In this document: one piece after another, positions 28,980 to 41,852 of the stretch
Layout: every line of letters starts with the position of its first letter
Position numbering within the stretch: position 1 is the stretch's first letter
Assembly (NCBI GenBank): GCA_037893225.1
Contig: JAZGUH010000331.1
Coordinates: 1,302,001-1,366,000 of the forward strand
Direction of reading: 5' to 3'
Length of the DNA: 64,000 nt
Source: Hippasteria phrygiana
Taxonomy: Eukaryota; Echinodermata; Asteroidea; Valvatida; Goniasteridae
Notes under the pieces: model-generated
Told to the model about the DNA's origin: nothing
Seen by the model: the letters and a program-made list of their open reading frames with translations, nothing else
The model's database searches: none
Program-made: the position numbers and the translations under genes

Positions 28980-29144
28980 GTTAATGATTTTTAATGGGCA
29001 GATATACGACGTGATTTAAAAAAAACATATTTTTTTTGACACTATTTCTATAATTTTTTGCCTCCTAAAATTTAAGAGTTCCCATTTTTAGACTCAGGAA
29101 ATTTTGGGGAATTCCCATTTTAAATTTTGCAATTTTGGCGATTC

Positions 29145-29319
29145 TGCTGTATATCTATACGACTCGAATAAAAAAATTATCATTCTTTTTTGACTGAGCG
29201 ATATAGAGAGAGAGAGAGAGCTTTTTCTCAGTTTTCGATTTTTATAGGTTTTTGAAATTTTTGTCGTATAGGGGTAGGGGGGTTTTAGATATGTCTAGGA
29301 TCGGCCCTCCCCTACTACT
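29145..29319. repeat. Right terminal inverted repeat of copy B
   Basis: Reverse complement of 19,954-20,130 with few mismatches, ending CCCCTACTACT at 29,319 and followed by the target duplication CGACC. The GA-microsatellite is longer here than in the left TIR. Between the last hairpin and this repeat, 28,980-29,144 is AT-rich without a gene. Confidence 0.9.
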
Positions 29320-29423
29320 CGACCACAAGTCGATTTTGCCTGGTACCCAATATGTATTTAGTGTACAGGTTACCATGGAAAATCGACTAGTGGTTGACAA
29401 ATAGTCGCCGCTCGAACTTGCTC
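29320..29423. repeat. Host palindrome split by insertion of copy B
   Basis: Left of the element, 19,924-19,953 reads GCAAGTTCGAGCGGCGACTA and onward to CGACC. The right flank completes this arm and then returns as its complement, ending at about 29,423 (GTCGCCGCTCGAACTTGC). Joining the flanks across the 5-bp duplication gives a palindrome with about 55-bp arms, so the element landed inside an existing inverted repeat. Confidence 0.75.
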
Positions 29424-29593
29424 GCACGAGAGCAGGGTTAAAAGAACGCTCAAACGCCCTCTCCTGTTGGTCACCTTGCACTTGAGTCGGCCATGGAGGA
29501 ATAAGAGTCGGCGATTGTGTAGTTTACGGACCCCTCTTTTTATTTGATCCATTTCTAGTCAAGGTTGTTTTTATCATTCCAAAATGAGTTTAT

Positions 29594-30077
29594 CCCTAGT
29601 CACACTAGAGGCGGAATGAGCCGGAATGCCGTCGGAATGAAAATTCTTTGTATATTCCTGGATATTCGAAGTGCATTCTAAAAATTCTGACTGCATTCTT
29701 AGTGCATTCCAAATATTCGGGCCCATTCTTGTGGCCGGCCCGAATGTTTTGCTCATGCTCAAAACTTTCGAGGTGCATTCGAAGTGGAGAAATATCGAAC
29801 GACATTCGAAGTGTATTCTAACTGCACTCTGACTGCATTCTAAATATTCCTACTGTGTTCCAACTACATTCGAGCTGCATTCGAGAGCTAATACACCCGG
29901 AATGTGCAAGAATCATTCGAGGCGGGTTCGAAGCGCATTCTAAGTATTCGAACGGCATTCTTACAAAGCTGTAAGAATTTAGGTCAATTTGAAACTCCCT
30001 CCCAAATGAATTTTGAAAATTCTTCATTCCGGCTGGTTCTGCTTGATTCCTGCTAATTCCAAATAAGTGTGACGGGG
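29594..30077. mobile_element. MITE-like element filled with GCATTC-type short repeats
   Basis: Ends carry GTCACACT at 29,599-29,606 and AGTGTGAC at 30,066-30,073, each next to a CCC/GGG run, with GGAATG/CATTCC motifs inside both. The interior holds about 20 degenerate repeats of GCATTCGAAGTGCATTCTAA type. No coding frame. The GTCACACT end resembles the snap-back MITE at 14,886. Confidence 0.55.
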
Positions 30078-30800
30078 CTATTATAAAGTATACTCGATCC
30101 TCTCAATTCTAATGACATAATTTTTGGTAATTCTAAACAGTTTGCTGCAGGAGAAAATGCAATTTTCTTACGTGTTTAGCTGATAAGATTGCCTTTGTGA
30201 ATTTAGCTTTTTAGGTCCGCATTCTTGTTTTGTTTGTAGCCTCACCGGGAGTATAGTCATCTAATGGTTCTGCGCTGGTTGTTGGAGTTGCCGCTACCTT
30301 GACCGGTGAACCGCCGCCATCTTTGGAAACATTGGCTGAGCGGCCTGGGAGGATGATCTTATTTTTGTCTTTCCTTTCGAACTATTCATTGGGAGGTAGC
30401 CTAGCAGATTAGTGTGCTTTACCTGTGGATATTGCTAAACTCCTCGAAAAAAAGTTCGGAAACTCAAGCAATGCATTTTGTAACATTTAACTTTACACCC
30501 ACCCCCATATTCAGCTGTGCTGCACATCTCCCAATTGCTTAATCATAACAAATGACACATCATTGTAAAGAAGAATAACAGGGCTTTTCAATGATACAAA
30601 ATTTAAGGAAAAGGAGTTGGAAACGAGATAAATCGTCTATCAAACTTGAGTTTCCGAACTTTTTTGAGGAGTTTAGATGTTTCAAGGAGGCACCTCAGCC
30701 ACAAGCGGACAAATTTCAGGATTCCTGGTACAAAAATACAGAGGGGACTACAAACAGACAGAAGTGCTTTCTTCTTTGTGGTTGGGGGTTCACACTGGGC
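30078..30800. other. Intergenic DNA, no gene seen
   Basis: No supported frame or strong repeat. Codon structure in the short frames here is unconvincing. Confidence 0.35.
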
Positions 30801-30805
30801 GTGTT

Positions 30806-31177
30806 TGTTTCACACAGATCCGGAGCGCGATCAGTGATCCGGAGCGTCGAAAGCTGCTCCGGATCACGTTTTTAGTGATCCTGCTCGCGAGGTGGGTTTG
30901 CAAGATCCAAGATGGCGACGTGCTTGACGGACAGAGAAAAGTGACGGTATTTTTTCGTAGATCTGAAGCATTTAACGAGCTATTGTGACGGTATTTACTC
31001 ATAATTCTTTTACAGTGTATTTTTGTTATTATGTACGATTTATTTACTTTTCTGGAAATACTAGACAGTTTATCATAATTCTCCCAGCATGCAACATATA
31101 GCGAGAGGGGCTAGGGATTCGCGATCCTGTTTGTTTTCGTTCGGCTCTGGATCACCTCCCGATCCGTGTGAAACAAC
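30806..31177. mobile_element. Probable MITE with TTTCACAC(A/G)GATC ends
   Basis: TGTTTCACACAGATCCGGA near 30,805 and its near complement CCCGATCCGTGTGAAACA near 31,160 bracket about 370 bp rich in GGATC motifs. Probably a non-autonomous DNA element; the boundaries are approximate. Confidence 0.45.
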
Positions 31178-33747
31178 ATTTTTTGTTAAGATTGGTTTTT
31201 ATTCCCGGGGGGGGGGGGGGGGGGGATACTCCCTTTTGTTTAGGGTAGGGGGTGCCTCTCATGATTTTGAGGTAAGACCAATGGCTATACCACTTTGAAC
31301 TTGCTTTTACTACCATGCATAAACCAATATATAATAGGTTCCCATGATACTAGATTAAAATACCACCCATTGATATACCAACCCTAGATCCAAATACCAT
31401 ATACAGCCCTATAAGTACAAATCGGCTGGTCGTTGTCAGAGGTCGGAAGGTTATGTGAACACTCGACACACGTGCGATACATTTATGGTATATACACGGT
31501 ACGGTGAGCATAAATCAAAACAACGCAGACGTTTACAATCACTGTATACATACGCACATGTTTTAATATTTTGCTGTCGGGAATAATGATCTCTCTCGGG
31601 TGATCTACCACTCAATCTGGAAAATTGAGGACCCATTGCTATCCAATATGTGATAAAATTCCCATGTCAATACAGAGGATAGAATTACAACCGATGAGTA
31701 TACCACTAATCGGAAGAGAAAAAAATGAGGGTCATTGATATACCGGACTGTCGAAAATCCGATCCGATCCGTTTGCGGCACGTCCCTGTGTGGCCATTTG
31801 TACTGAGTAACCCCCCCCCCCCCCCCCCCCCCCCTACGGGTTTTTATTAAACCCTTTTTCAGTACCTGTTGAAGTTGGACATGTATGTGAATGATCAGTT
31901 ATGAGTTAAAATTAGGACTGCATAGTACAAAAGATCGAGGTCATGCTTCCTTATATGAAAAACATTAAATTATGAACAGACAGAAATTACTTTATAAAGC
32001 AATCTCCAATGTGAGGCATTTATTATTTTTTGTTCCGTTTAAAATTGATTCCTGTGGCTCTTATTTACAATAACTATTCAACATATTTTAAACAAGTTGT
32101 TATTTACACAAATAAAAACACACACTGGTAAGTTGTAGCACACTAGCTTTATGACATTCAAATACTTCTTGTTCTTAAATGTATCTTTAAAATATATTTA
32201 TCGAATTAAAGAAACATCTTTGGCGATATCTGATAAATTCCTTGTTGAAAGATAAACAAAACCAAACAGGTAAGTTTTCAGTAGAAAATGGGCCCTATTC
32301 ATCTAACATTTATAGGTGCTACCTTCAGATCCGTTTTCATAGGATTACAAACTGAGCATTTCTATTAGTTCCTAAATGCATTTCGGGACTTTAGACTTTG
32401 GGACTTGAGTGTTTAGGCTGTTGTACAATATGCAGTCTCTTCCAAGACTAATTGTGCATATATTTGTATTCTTCGATCCCAAACCAGTATGTGTGCGCTT
32501 ACTAAATGTAAATGACATGACTTGGAAATTTCCGACAGAAAATGCACATGCATTCTGCAACATCTACATCTGTGCTTTACTGCAAATGCTGTTTATCCCA
32601 AAAGTACACTCTTGAATGAGTGCCGAGAATGTGTGCATCCCCAGCAGAATGTTAGGTATGTCCAAAACTACCAAGAAGTGGGCCAAGACGAATTACAAAT
32701 CATCCACGTCATGTCGGTTACGTCATTGGTACATCATTCACTGATGCTCATGTAAACTTTGGCATTATGGTATGAAATCAAGATTACGCAAAATCCCTAG
32801 ATATCTGTATGGAAATTACTGAGGCACAATATAACCTTCAACATAACATGTAACATAAGTCTGCATCTCAAACTGTTTAAAACTGCAGTGTATTGTACCA
32901 AGATATACACACCTTGTTTTGCAACTAGCAAAGACTTCATGGAAATTCACAACAAAAAGGACCTTTATGGAGAAATTACACTCAGATACAAAGCTGATGT
33001 TACAAAATTTAAAGATGCATAAAAAAAGAGCTTTTCACACAGTACAGTACAAACTAGATCTCAAAATTGTTAGCAAAACAAAAACTTTGAAAAATAGAAA
33101 TTGAAGATGAATCCAGGCAGGTTTGTCCTCTGTTACAACTTTCAGCAACCTGGGACACACTCATAAACTGGGATGGTATAGGGGCGTAGATGTATAGTCC
33201 CTAAATTCAAATCCCCCCCCCCCCTAAAAAAATAAATAAATAGGGCCTAAATAAAAGAATTTAGAATGTGTGATTTTTTGTAAAATCTTCAAGAATTCAA
33301 ATCGGGTCTCCACAAGTTAACTGTGAAGCCCCTACAACATCCCAGGGTCTAGAACTGTGCCCATAGTACATGTGTATGACATACAGCATTTCAAGAAATA
33401 ACAACCTAATGATAATCAAAGTAAAGCGTTGAGAAGGACAAAGATCTCGCTATTCTGTATATATATTCCGGACTGCGTGTATGTGGGATCTGCAAGTCAA
33501 CTGTATATAAATTACATGGTACTGAAACAATTTAGTACTTTTTAAACCCTTCTTTTTAAACCTTTAAGTACTTTCTGAACCCACCAATTGATTGGAAAAT
33601 GCACCCTTCAGTTCCATATCTGGGATATCTCAGGCTGTGATGTGTACTCACAATGTACAATGGGATCTGTAGGTCAACCATACATTTGTAAAGAATGTCT
33701 TATTGACAGAGTTACGGATCATTGTTGTGATACTGGATCACACTTAA

Positions 33748-33748
<1 letters not shown>
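31178..33748. other. DNA downstream of host gene, no gene seen
   Basis: Contains poly-G (31,206-31,225), poly-C (31,810-31,834) and a short C run near 33,213. No coding frame is convincing. It probably includes the 3' UTR and downstream region of the minus-strand EF-hand gene, whose polyadenylation site was not identified. Confidence 0.4.
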
Positions 33749-33794
<46 letters not shown>

Positions 33795-33804
33795 TAATAA
33801 TAAT
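33749..33804. repeat. (AAT)n microsatellite directly after host stop codon
   Basis: About 18 AAT units with one A-rich interruption. On the minus strand it begins right after the TAA of the EF-hand gene, so it forms the start of the 3' UTR. Confidence 0.85.
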
Positions 33805-33907
33805 TTAATTAGATACAGAGCGATCCACTGCTTCCTTGAATTCTTTGATTGCCTCTTCAAGTTGACGTCCCTTCTCTTGTCCTTCCACAGTGCCAAATAA
33901 GAGCTCA
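33805..33907 (-). CDS. EF-hand protein, terminal exon
   Basis: On the minus strand a pyrimidine-rich acceptor ending TTTTTAG precedes 103 coding bases. The first base completes a codon begun in the upstream exon (phase 2), giving Ser. The exon then reads ELLFGTVEGQEKGRQLEEAI and continues to SVSN and TAA at 33,805-33,807. The joined sequence finishes the second EF-hand loop with its essential position-12 Glu, which supports the splice model strongly. The remainder is a charged helix. Next exon upstream: 41,767-41,852. Confidence 0.85.
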
Positions 33908-36900
33908 CTAAAAAGGGCAAGAGTCATACATAGAGCAATCAAAATCAAATCCTGGCCCATTCCAGTCAGGATTCACTGCTTAAATATTGCTCTTAAATAT
34001 GCTAGCAGGAAAATTATGCTATACATAAAAATGTTGTTTCAGAACAGTAGATTTTGAAATGTCAGTTTCAACCCTTAACCCTGCGCTGAGCCACGGCATA
34101 CTTTGTCACAGAGTTGGCTTTGTGCTTTTTTCATTACTCCATCATTTATCAGTGAAACAAATTCATACTCCATGTAATCCTAGTTAAACCCTTGCCAAAT
34201 AACATAATTGAGCCCCTTTAAAAAAATACTCGGAGCTACCAACGGACTGTAACAACATGACAAATAATTTGTCGCACCAGACGTCTGCAATTTGTCAGCT
34301 TTTCAAGGGCTTTGAGCAGTGCCAAAAGTAAACATCAATGTCAGCATGTATAAACTTTTTGGGGCTTGAAAGCTATTTATACTGTGTAAGCTATTTAGAC
34401 TGTGTAAGAGTTTTGTGCTCACCCATGGAGCTATACAAACAGACAGCAGTGCAGCTATTACACGCTAATTACACACACTGTCGTTTACAGCACCGTGCCG
34501 GGTTGGTGTTCACAGAATGAGTTCGCACATCGCAGGGTTAAAAATGAAACGTTTCATTAGAATTTCAACTTTTAAGCAACATATTATGTCATACTACTAA
34601 AAATCTACATTAGAAACTACCTTAATGGAGGCTATATCAATTAAATCGTAGCCCAAATGCTAGCACATATGCTGAAGTAATGAAGCACAAATTGCCACGT
34701 CCCTAGACAATCCTAACAAGTTTTTTGCAGGAATTTTTGTGTCTCGGATTTTGCACATTACAACTTACATATGTTTGGAAAATGTTTCACAAGCTGCATT
34801 TGTGCAATTAACCATGATTATGACAGCCCAGGGAAAAAATAGACACCGCTTTGAGCTAGCCATGGAAGTTGATCAGCTGTCAATAATGAAACAGGATTTT
34901 CGAATGCCAATTGGAGTGCTTTCATTTAGTTTCCATTATTCTTCTATATGTATCGTTTATCAGATTGCTTGGCAAAATGTATTAAGGTTCTGTCTCTTTC
35001 TGCTGTGTTAGCATTGCAGCTTCAGCACATTGAGTAATAAAAAAATACACATTAAAACTGGCTAAGATCAACGGCGCCAGAACACTTTTGAAAGGGGGGG
35101 GGGGGGCAAAAGGCTGCCGCCTGCTGCCATTTTCTATGTTTTTCTTTATGCAGAACTGCCAAAAGTGGAAAAAGTGGGGGGGGGGGGGGGGGGGAGGGGG
35201 AAATGCCCCCTCGGCCTCCCTGTTCCGCCGCCGTTGATTAAGATGTACAGTGTAAATATACAAACACACACAGTTTCATTCTTTTTAGTGGTAGGAAGTT
35301 TAGAAATGTCATTTTTGCATACATCAACAAATAGGGAGCAATTTAGCATTAAGGGAAACAAATCATGCATTTGCACATTGCACAGTTTAGAGTGAAAAAT
35401 ACAATCCTAAGTTTGAATGTCATGTGTCAATCAAGAAATTGTGCATCAAATGATTTGCACTCATTAAGACAAACAATCGCCTTGTACTGTCGTGTGCTTG
35501 AGATGCCTGTATGCTGGTCTTATCAGCTAAATTTCACCTTATATCACAAGAGATAGGATCGAATTCATGAATATCACAATTGACTACCGTTTTTTAGTGA
35601 TGTCTGAGTTTTACCTCCGAAGGTTAACTCTAACTTTGCTATGTATTGTTTGTTAGTAAACACTGCAAAACACAAACATTTTACCAAAATTGCAAAATCA
35701 TGAATTTTATCATACAGTTAGTTTTTTTTATAGACATGCACACCATGCCCACTGTGGAGACATGAACACAATAGGAACAAAGGGACTGAATAGGTCTCCA
35801 CTAGGTAATTATATGGGTTAGGATGTCTCCACAAGGAATTTTGTGTACAAAGTCTATAGGGGTTTGCTTAAGTACAGGGACAAAGGGGAGAACAATGCCA
35901 TGTCTCCACAGGGATGTAAAAATCAGAATGTGTGTGCAAAAAACTGCTGTGTGTTTTAAGAGTACAAACGGTTATGTTGCTTCCCATCAGCCTGTGCTAC
36001 ATTAAGAATATTGTGTTCACAAATAGCTGGATCTCACATATTGTTCAAGGATTAGTTGCACAAGCTGCATAATGTAATTTTTTCACTCAAAAAAGGAAAA
36101 TTACCCCCCCCCCCAATCAAATAGAAGTGTGTATGGATGATAAACTAATTAGTTTCTATGGGGTCTTTCAATTTTGTTCTGGATGAAAACAAATTAAATA
36201 AATGTTAAAACAAATTAATTACATCTGTATGGAGCAAAATATCACTGGTCCCCTCATCTGTGTAATGTTCCCCTCCACAGTACTGAGATTTGGTTACCAG
36301 TGACAGGTTGTCGACATTCAGATGTCTTTTTTGCTCTTTTTGTTTGAGTTTGGTGACAGTAGGAAGCCGTCAATGCCTCTACAAGGAAAGCAAGAGAGGA
36401 AACAAAAACATGGCCAGGTTAATTCACACAGAAATTTCATCCATTGATGAAGATATCAGACTGAACAGAAGAATCAGAATGGTGACCTAATGTCCTATGA
36501 CAGAAAGAAAACTTGTGGATGCAAGTTGTCGGCAAAGAGTGATGATTACAAATCAAACTATCCGATACAGAATCAGTGAAAGGGTGATTTTTCTTTCAGG
36601 AGACAGACTGCCTTTTTGAACCATAACTGGGGCCTGTGACGAAGTAGCATATTACGAATGCAATGGATAGGCCATCGCTTCTTGTGTGGGGAAATGGCAC
36701 TATCATATATTTACTCAAAGATATACCCAGGTGTCAAAGCCAAAGCAGTTACATTTACATACTCATTGTTGCAAACAGTTGCAAGTCAAAAAGAAGACTT
36801 TTTTGATGCACTTTTTTAGGTACATGAGATGGGTAGTTTTAGCATTTAAACAGCGAACCACTGCATACAGTGGTAGAGTTATTTGCAATGTGCTAGACAT

Positions 36901-39900
36901 ACATTGACTGATTTGAATTGTACGTGCTCAGGGCCCAGTTTTATGGCACTGCCAAGTACATGAGTCGTTGCTAACAGAACAATTGCTCTTTTTATGGAGA
37001 CCATAAAGCTGAAGCACAGCCAAGAGAATGATCATTTGCAGGCCCCATTTGCTCAAATCACTACATATGCACAAGTATTTGGAAGTTTGAGCTGCAAAAT
37101 ATGCTTGAATTACTTCTTAAAGTTGTGACCATGGCAGCAGCCATATTCTTAACATTGTCAAGCACTCGTCAATTTGGGTACCGGTAATCAAACTTAAATG
37201 TCAGGCAACCTCAGTTTAAAGGAGTGGTTCATGCCAAGGGACAACCAGCCAACTGTCAATTCTGAACCATGTACTTGTAACTTTAAATCACCCAGTTTCA
37301 TTTATTCAAGTCTGATATCTTCACAGGACCAGCAAGAACATTTAGAGGCAAGTACACAGACACAAGAGTTGGTCACTGTTGACCGTGTTAATAAAGCACT
37401 CTGGAATCCATTTTGGTTACATATACTGACCTTCAGACCTTGGCAAAGCCAAGATAGAGCTCACTGAAGTACAGGTAGGCATGCAAGTCAAAGGTAACAC
37501 TTGTTAGTCTCAATGACAAATCACATTCTTATTGTTATTCACATGCAATAACAAAAACTTCGACTCAATTGATATAAAGCTTTTCTGTAGTTCAGCCAAT
37601 TTTGTTATTAAACCACACCCATGTTGTCAATGAAACAATGAACATGATTTTGTACACACACATTTTGTTTCTTTACCACTGTGTTAGTTCACTGTTGCCC
37701 AGATATAGTTTTACAGGTCCGTAGGATTATCTACACTTTTTACAATGTATTTCAAGAGGAAATAATGTTTCGTTCATACAGACAGGTTGCTGGTTTTTCA
37801 ATAGCTTGCAAGGCAACAGCAGAAGTATGTTTTCCTAGCCAGAAATAGGTTTACTAGTGTTTAATTATATGCCAGAATATAGAACAAAAATCTAAGCTTT
37901 AGCCTTTTTGTAAGTGATTTGTAATAATTTCCTGACCTTTTTAAGACACATTTTTAAGACAATACTGTTTCATATTTTCAAATTTTCACAGAAAAAATAT
38001 ATTTCATACTTTGAAAGAAATGCATAATTTAAAGGTAAGTAAACTACACCACTGATTTCTGTTATATTCACCAACATATTAGTATTCTTAAGAGTATTCT
38101 TGACAGATGAGATATAAAATGTCCATGTATATTAACAGGCTAAGTTGAAGCTCAAGACATACTGGATTTTTAGGGAAATTTGAAGACAAAAGTCTCTGAC
38201 TTTGGTGATGTTTCTCGCTATGATCTTATTATATTTGCTACATAAGCAAAATAAGTCTATATTTCTGGGAAATGACCTGTGGTGTAGAATCTACTTTTAA
38301 AAGCAATTATTTGAAATCAACCCATGTATCTTGATTATTAAGAAAATTAAAATTCTATGATCTGGGAAGAATTTGTAAAAATTCAACGATATACCAAAAA
38401 ATGCACTGTATTTTAAATTTGAAAGCACACTTTGCTCCTTTTTATTGGCTGATTACAGGAAAGCTCTAAATCAATTCTGACAAGTGCACTGATCAAAACC
38501 CTGTCCACTACCATCAAGGGACATTTAGCATGCAGTCACTCACCTGCCTAGGTCATGGGTTAAGGGTCATGAGTGAAAGGGGCAAAGCAAAATGGGGGCG
38601 GGGTCACCTGATGCTGATGTCTAGCACCATATAGCTACAATGAAACATCCAATGCTAGCGGGTTACCATGGTTATTATGAATTTGGGGAGACTTTGTGAC
38701 AATAAGATAGAGGTTTGCGGTAACACCACGTGGAAATTTAAGCTCTCTTTTGAGTAACTGTTACGTCTGAAAAGAACAAGTAACTCAACATTTCAAAAAG
38801 TATGCTCTGTTTGTCCTCAGGAGACTGCCCTGGTCTCCCGACGACGAAGAGAGCATACTGTTCAAAATGTTAAGTCACTGATTCTTTTCAGAACCAACAG
38901 TCACTCAAAAACAGATTGAATTTTCACATGGTGTTAACAAAAACCTCTATCTTATTGTCACCTTTACTATGCAAACCTTGAAAACTCATCTAACTTGGTG
39001 ACAATAACTGAATGACGTGCAGTTTTAAGACAAGCACTGCATGATGGGACAAGCACAGTCGTAACACTTAAAGACCGGGCAACAACAGCACATAGACAAA
39101 ATGCAATGGCTCTTAATACAATACAATATGAACCACCCAAACATTTGCCTTATGAATGGGATTATGGCTGTACATGGATTGGAAGCTGAGAATCATCTAT
39201 AGGCATATATGATGCACAGCAGATCCAACAATATCCCATCTGTATCCAAACGAAATGCCACACTTTATAAACTACTTGTGCAATACACCAAACTCGAAAT
39301 GATGCTTACACTGCACCGATGGCCATTTTAGACACCTTTGCAATTTAAACAAGATTGTTTTTGTTGACATTATGAATGTTTGGTTATCAACACATGTATG
39401 CACAAGTTTTGTTTTGTATTTTTTGAGCAAACTAAGTACTCTCAACAGCAAAGTACTTTACATTCAAAGTGAAATATTTCAAAATTAAATGTTAAGCATG
39501 ATAATGAGTAGTTAAAGATTTAGTAAGTACAGGCTGATATAAAACAAAAGTCAAGAGGTGAAAGTGGAAATATGATGATTCAAGGAGAAAGGGAATATAT
39601 TACAGCATATGCAATGTAGTACTCAATTCACTGGGATAATTGTTTTCAAGAAGTTGTGGCTTTAAATTAGGAAAAAACTCTGGAACTACCATACAAACAC
39701 AGCCTTCCGGTGGTTTTGTGTATTATCGCATGTGGGTTGTCATCAGTTATACTTGGCCTACTCAGACAACAAATGACACAGAATAGAGCTCAAAATGTAC
39801 AACTGGACAACGTCCAGTAATTCAGGTGTTAGGCTTGTGGACTCCATGACCTAACTAGTCAGGTACATGTAGTCAAGTTATCTCTCTGGAAAGTATTTTT

Positions 39901-41766
39901 GCAGTTGATTCTTAAACTGTGCACTTGGACCTGCACAGAGTGTTTGGTTAAACTGTAAAAGTATTTTATTCCTATTGAATTTCTTGTTCAACTATCCCAA
40001 TGGTCCAGTGAATATTTGTATATTAGAATACTCATGCTGTCACAAGTAGACTGCTTCAAGGTCAAGGTTGGAATGATTTTACACACTCACATGATAATGC
40101 TTTTAAGTTCAGGGACTTTTAGAAACCAAAATAGTGACTATTTTGCAATACTTGGCTGGTTAAACTTGGTCAAGAATAATGCGACCGAGACAGTAAAGAC
40201 AGAAAGGTAGCAATACAAACCATGCAATAGCAATGTAATGGAGAGAAGTTGTGTAAGAAGACGATGCTTATGGAGGTTGTTTTAGGATGAGAATAGTGGA
40301 TTAGTTGAGCTGAATGTCAGTGCTATGGTGATGGCGGCCGCCTGTGCCTGCAGGGGACCAGTGCAAAACATGGCCGTCTGCCGCACACCACGATCATGCA
40401 CAAGGATAGATCTGTAGATGGAGCTACAAGAGAGAGATAAGTCAGATGTGTTAATGGCCAAAGAAATGAAAGGGAAATGAAAGAAATGTAAGATATTCAA
40501 TCGTCTTCAGTTGGCTTAATCTGCAATATTAATACCATGCAAACTTGTTGAAAACCTCCCAGAATGTTTCCTGGAAAAGCCCCTCTTGTCACTGTTAAGT
40601 GCTTTGGAATTGTGTGCATGAAAATGCTGGCCGAGTTACTTTAGGCTTAAAAAGGAGAGAGGGTCTCAATTATCTTTGCACTGGATTGTAGCCCTAAGAA
40701 ACTTGCTCACCAGCCCGACTTTCATCCCTACTTTATTTCTGATTTTAACTACGTCATGTAGTTCTATCTAACTTGTGCTTCAATATTGTAATATTAATTT
40801 TTACAGGTTTGCTGGTGAACCATGAATTGCTGACTACCCATTCCTTCACCCACATACTGCAAAGCTGCCCTGGACACAGCCGTGATCAGATTAAAGTGAT
40901 ATCAACTTCATGCCTGAGGATTATTGAAATTTTACTTGAAAAATGACACATTGTGGTCATATGAACCTTTTGCAAATGAATACGCACATTCAGAAAGTTT
41001 TCCTCACTGAAATTCTTCATTTGGTACATGTGTTTATCCTACTTGAGCATTAAAACAACAACATTTCTTCAACACACAAAATGGAATACAAATGCATGCA
41101 ATAGCCAGGCAAAAATGCACTAGTCTTCAAGCTTTCTATTATTATGTGGACAAACATGGAGACAACCATCAGTCTCCATTCCACCATCAGTTAGTGCTCG
41201 AATAATGTAATATCATAGCTCCATGGGTTGACCCTAAATTTCTTGTAGTTTTAAGGCAACCCCTTATTGGTTAGTAGCATTAGTTATTGAGATAGATTCC
41301 TGATCCCAGCTGCCGCATCTAAGTTGTGTTAGCCCTCTCCCCCACTATCTCCAGTACTCTAATTAGTAAAATGACCTGATCCAAACCCATTACTAGGTCA
41401 CTAGACCCTATTCCCATGAGATTCTTGACCACTTGAGTAGCTTTTATGAATTGGGATAAAACTTACAGTCCCACAAATTATTAGTCTTTGGCAATTTTGG
41501 GAAGGTTTGATCAATGAGGTTTGAAATTGATACTAATACAACTTTCACATCAAGTAAACTTCCAGCTGATAATTATTTGACTGCAGTCCTCAATACTACA
41601 TTGTATGATCTAGCATAGAGTATTCAGACATTTGTTCAATACTTGAATTGAGGTTATTGTTAATTAGTTCAAGACAGATAACTGTTGATGAGCATAGTGT
41701 ATGCAGAAATCAGCTTTAACTGAAGGAATTACAGGGTGATGTGGGGAATCAGACATGATGACATAC
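33908..41766 (-). other. Intron of EF-hand gene (about 7.9 kb)
   Basis: Bounded by donor GTATGT at 41,766-41,761 and acceptor TTTTTAG at 33,914-33,908 on the minus strand. It holds poly-G runs at 35,093-35,106 and 35,176-35,196, a poly-C run near 36,104 and one foldback MITE (38,696-38,961). I saw no nested gene. Confidence 0.75.
38696..38961. mobile_element. Foldback MITE in intron
   Basis: A 266-bp imperfect palindrome with arms of about 110 bp. The left end is GTGACAATAAGATAGAGGTT and the right end is its complement; inner parts AGTATGCTCT / AGAGCATACT and GTAACACCA / TGGTGTTA also pair. No coding capacity; probably a snap-back MITE. Confidence 0.7.
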
Positions 41767-41852
41767 CTGTAGTTGATTTCACCATCACCATCTTTGTCCA
41801 GCTCACCAATCATAGAAGTTATCTCTTCTCTGGACAAGTCAATTCCACTCTC
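41767..41852 (-). CDS. EF-hand protein, middle exon (second EF-hand loop)
   Basis: An 86-bp exon on the minus strand. The acceptor ATTGACAG precedes ESGIDLSREEITSMIGELDK, followed by DGDGEINY and two bases of a split codon; the donor is GTATGT. DKDGDGEINY with the next exon's S-E forms a canonical calcium-binding loop (D1, D3, D5, G6, I8, E12). The phase (0 in, 2 out) matches both neighbours. Confidence 0.88.

Larger units (their letters stand above)
19954..29319 (+). mobile_element. Copy B: complete Polinton/adintovirus-like element
   Basis: A 9,366-bp element defined by matching inverted ends starting AGTAGTAGGGGAGGGCC and by the direct repeat CGACC at 19,949-19,953 and 29,320-29,324. It carries a retroviral-type integrase, capsid protein, packaging ATPase and the same accessory genes in the same order as copy A. 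It lacks the polymerase and the three capsid-like paralogues. Almost every gene is broken, so it is a fossil, internally deleted insertion. TIRs plus integrase are diagnostic of the Polinton/Maverick-adintovirus group; the duplication here is 5 bp, whereas 6 bp is usual for Polintons. Confidence 0.85.

Noticed and set aside
34982..35395. Proline/glycine-rich frames on both strands
   Set aside because: Produced by poly-G tracts; no homology or splice context.
40282..40500. Possible extra exon of the EF-hand gene
   Set aside because: The frame lacks matching splice phases; exons at 41,767-41,852 and 33,805-33,907 already join in phase across it.
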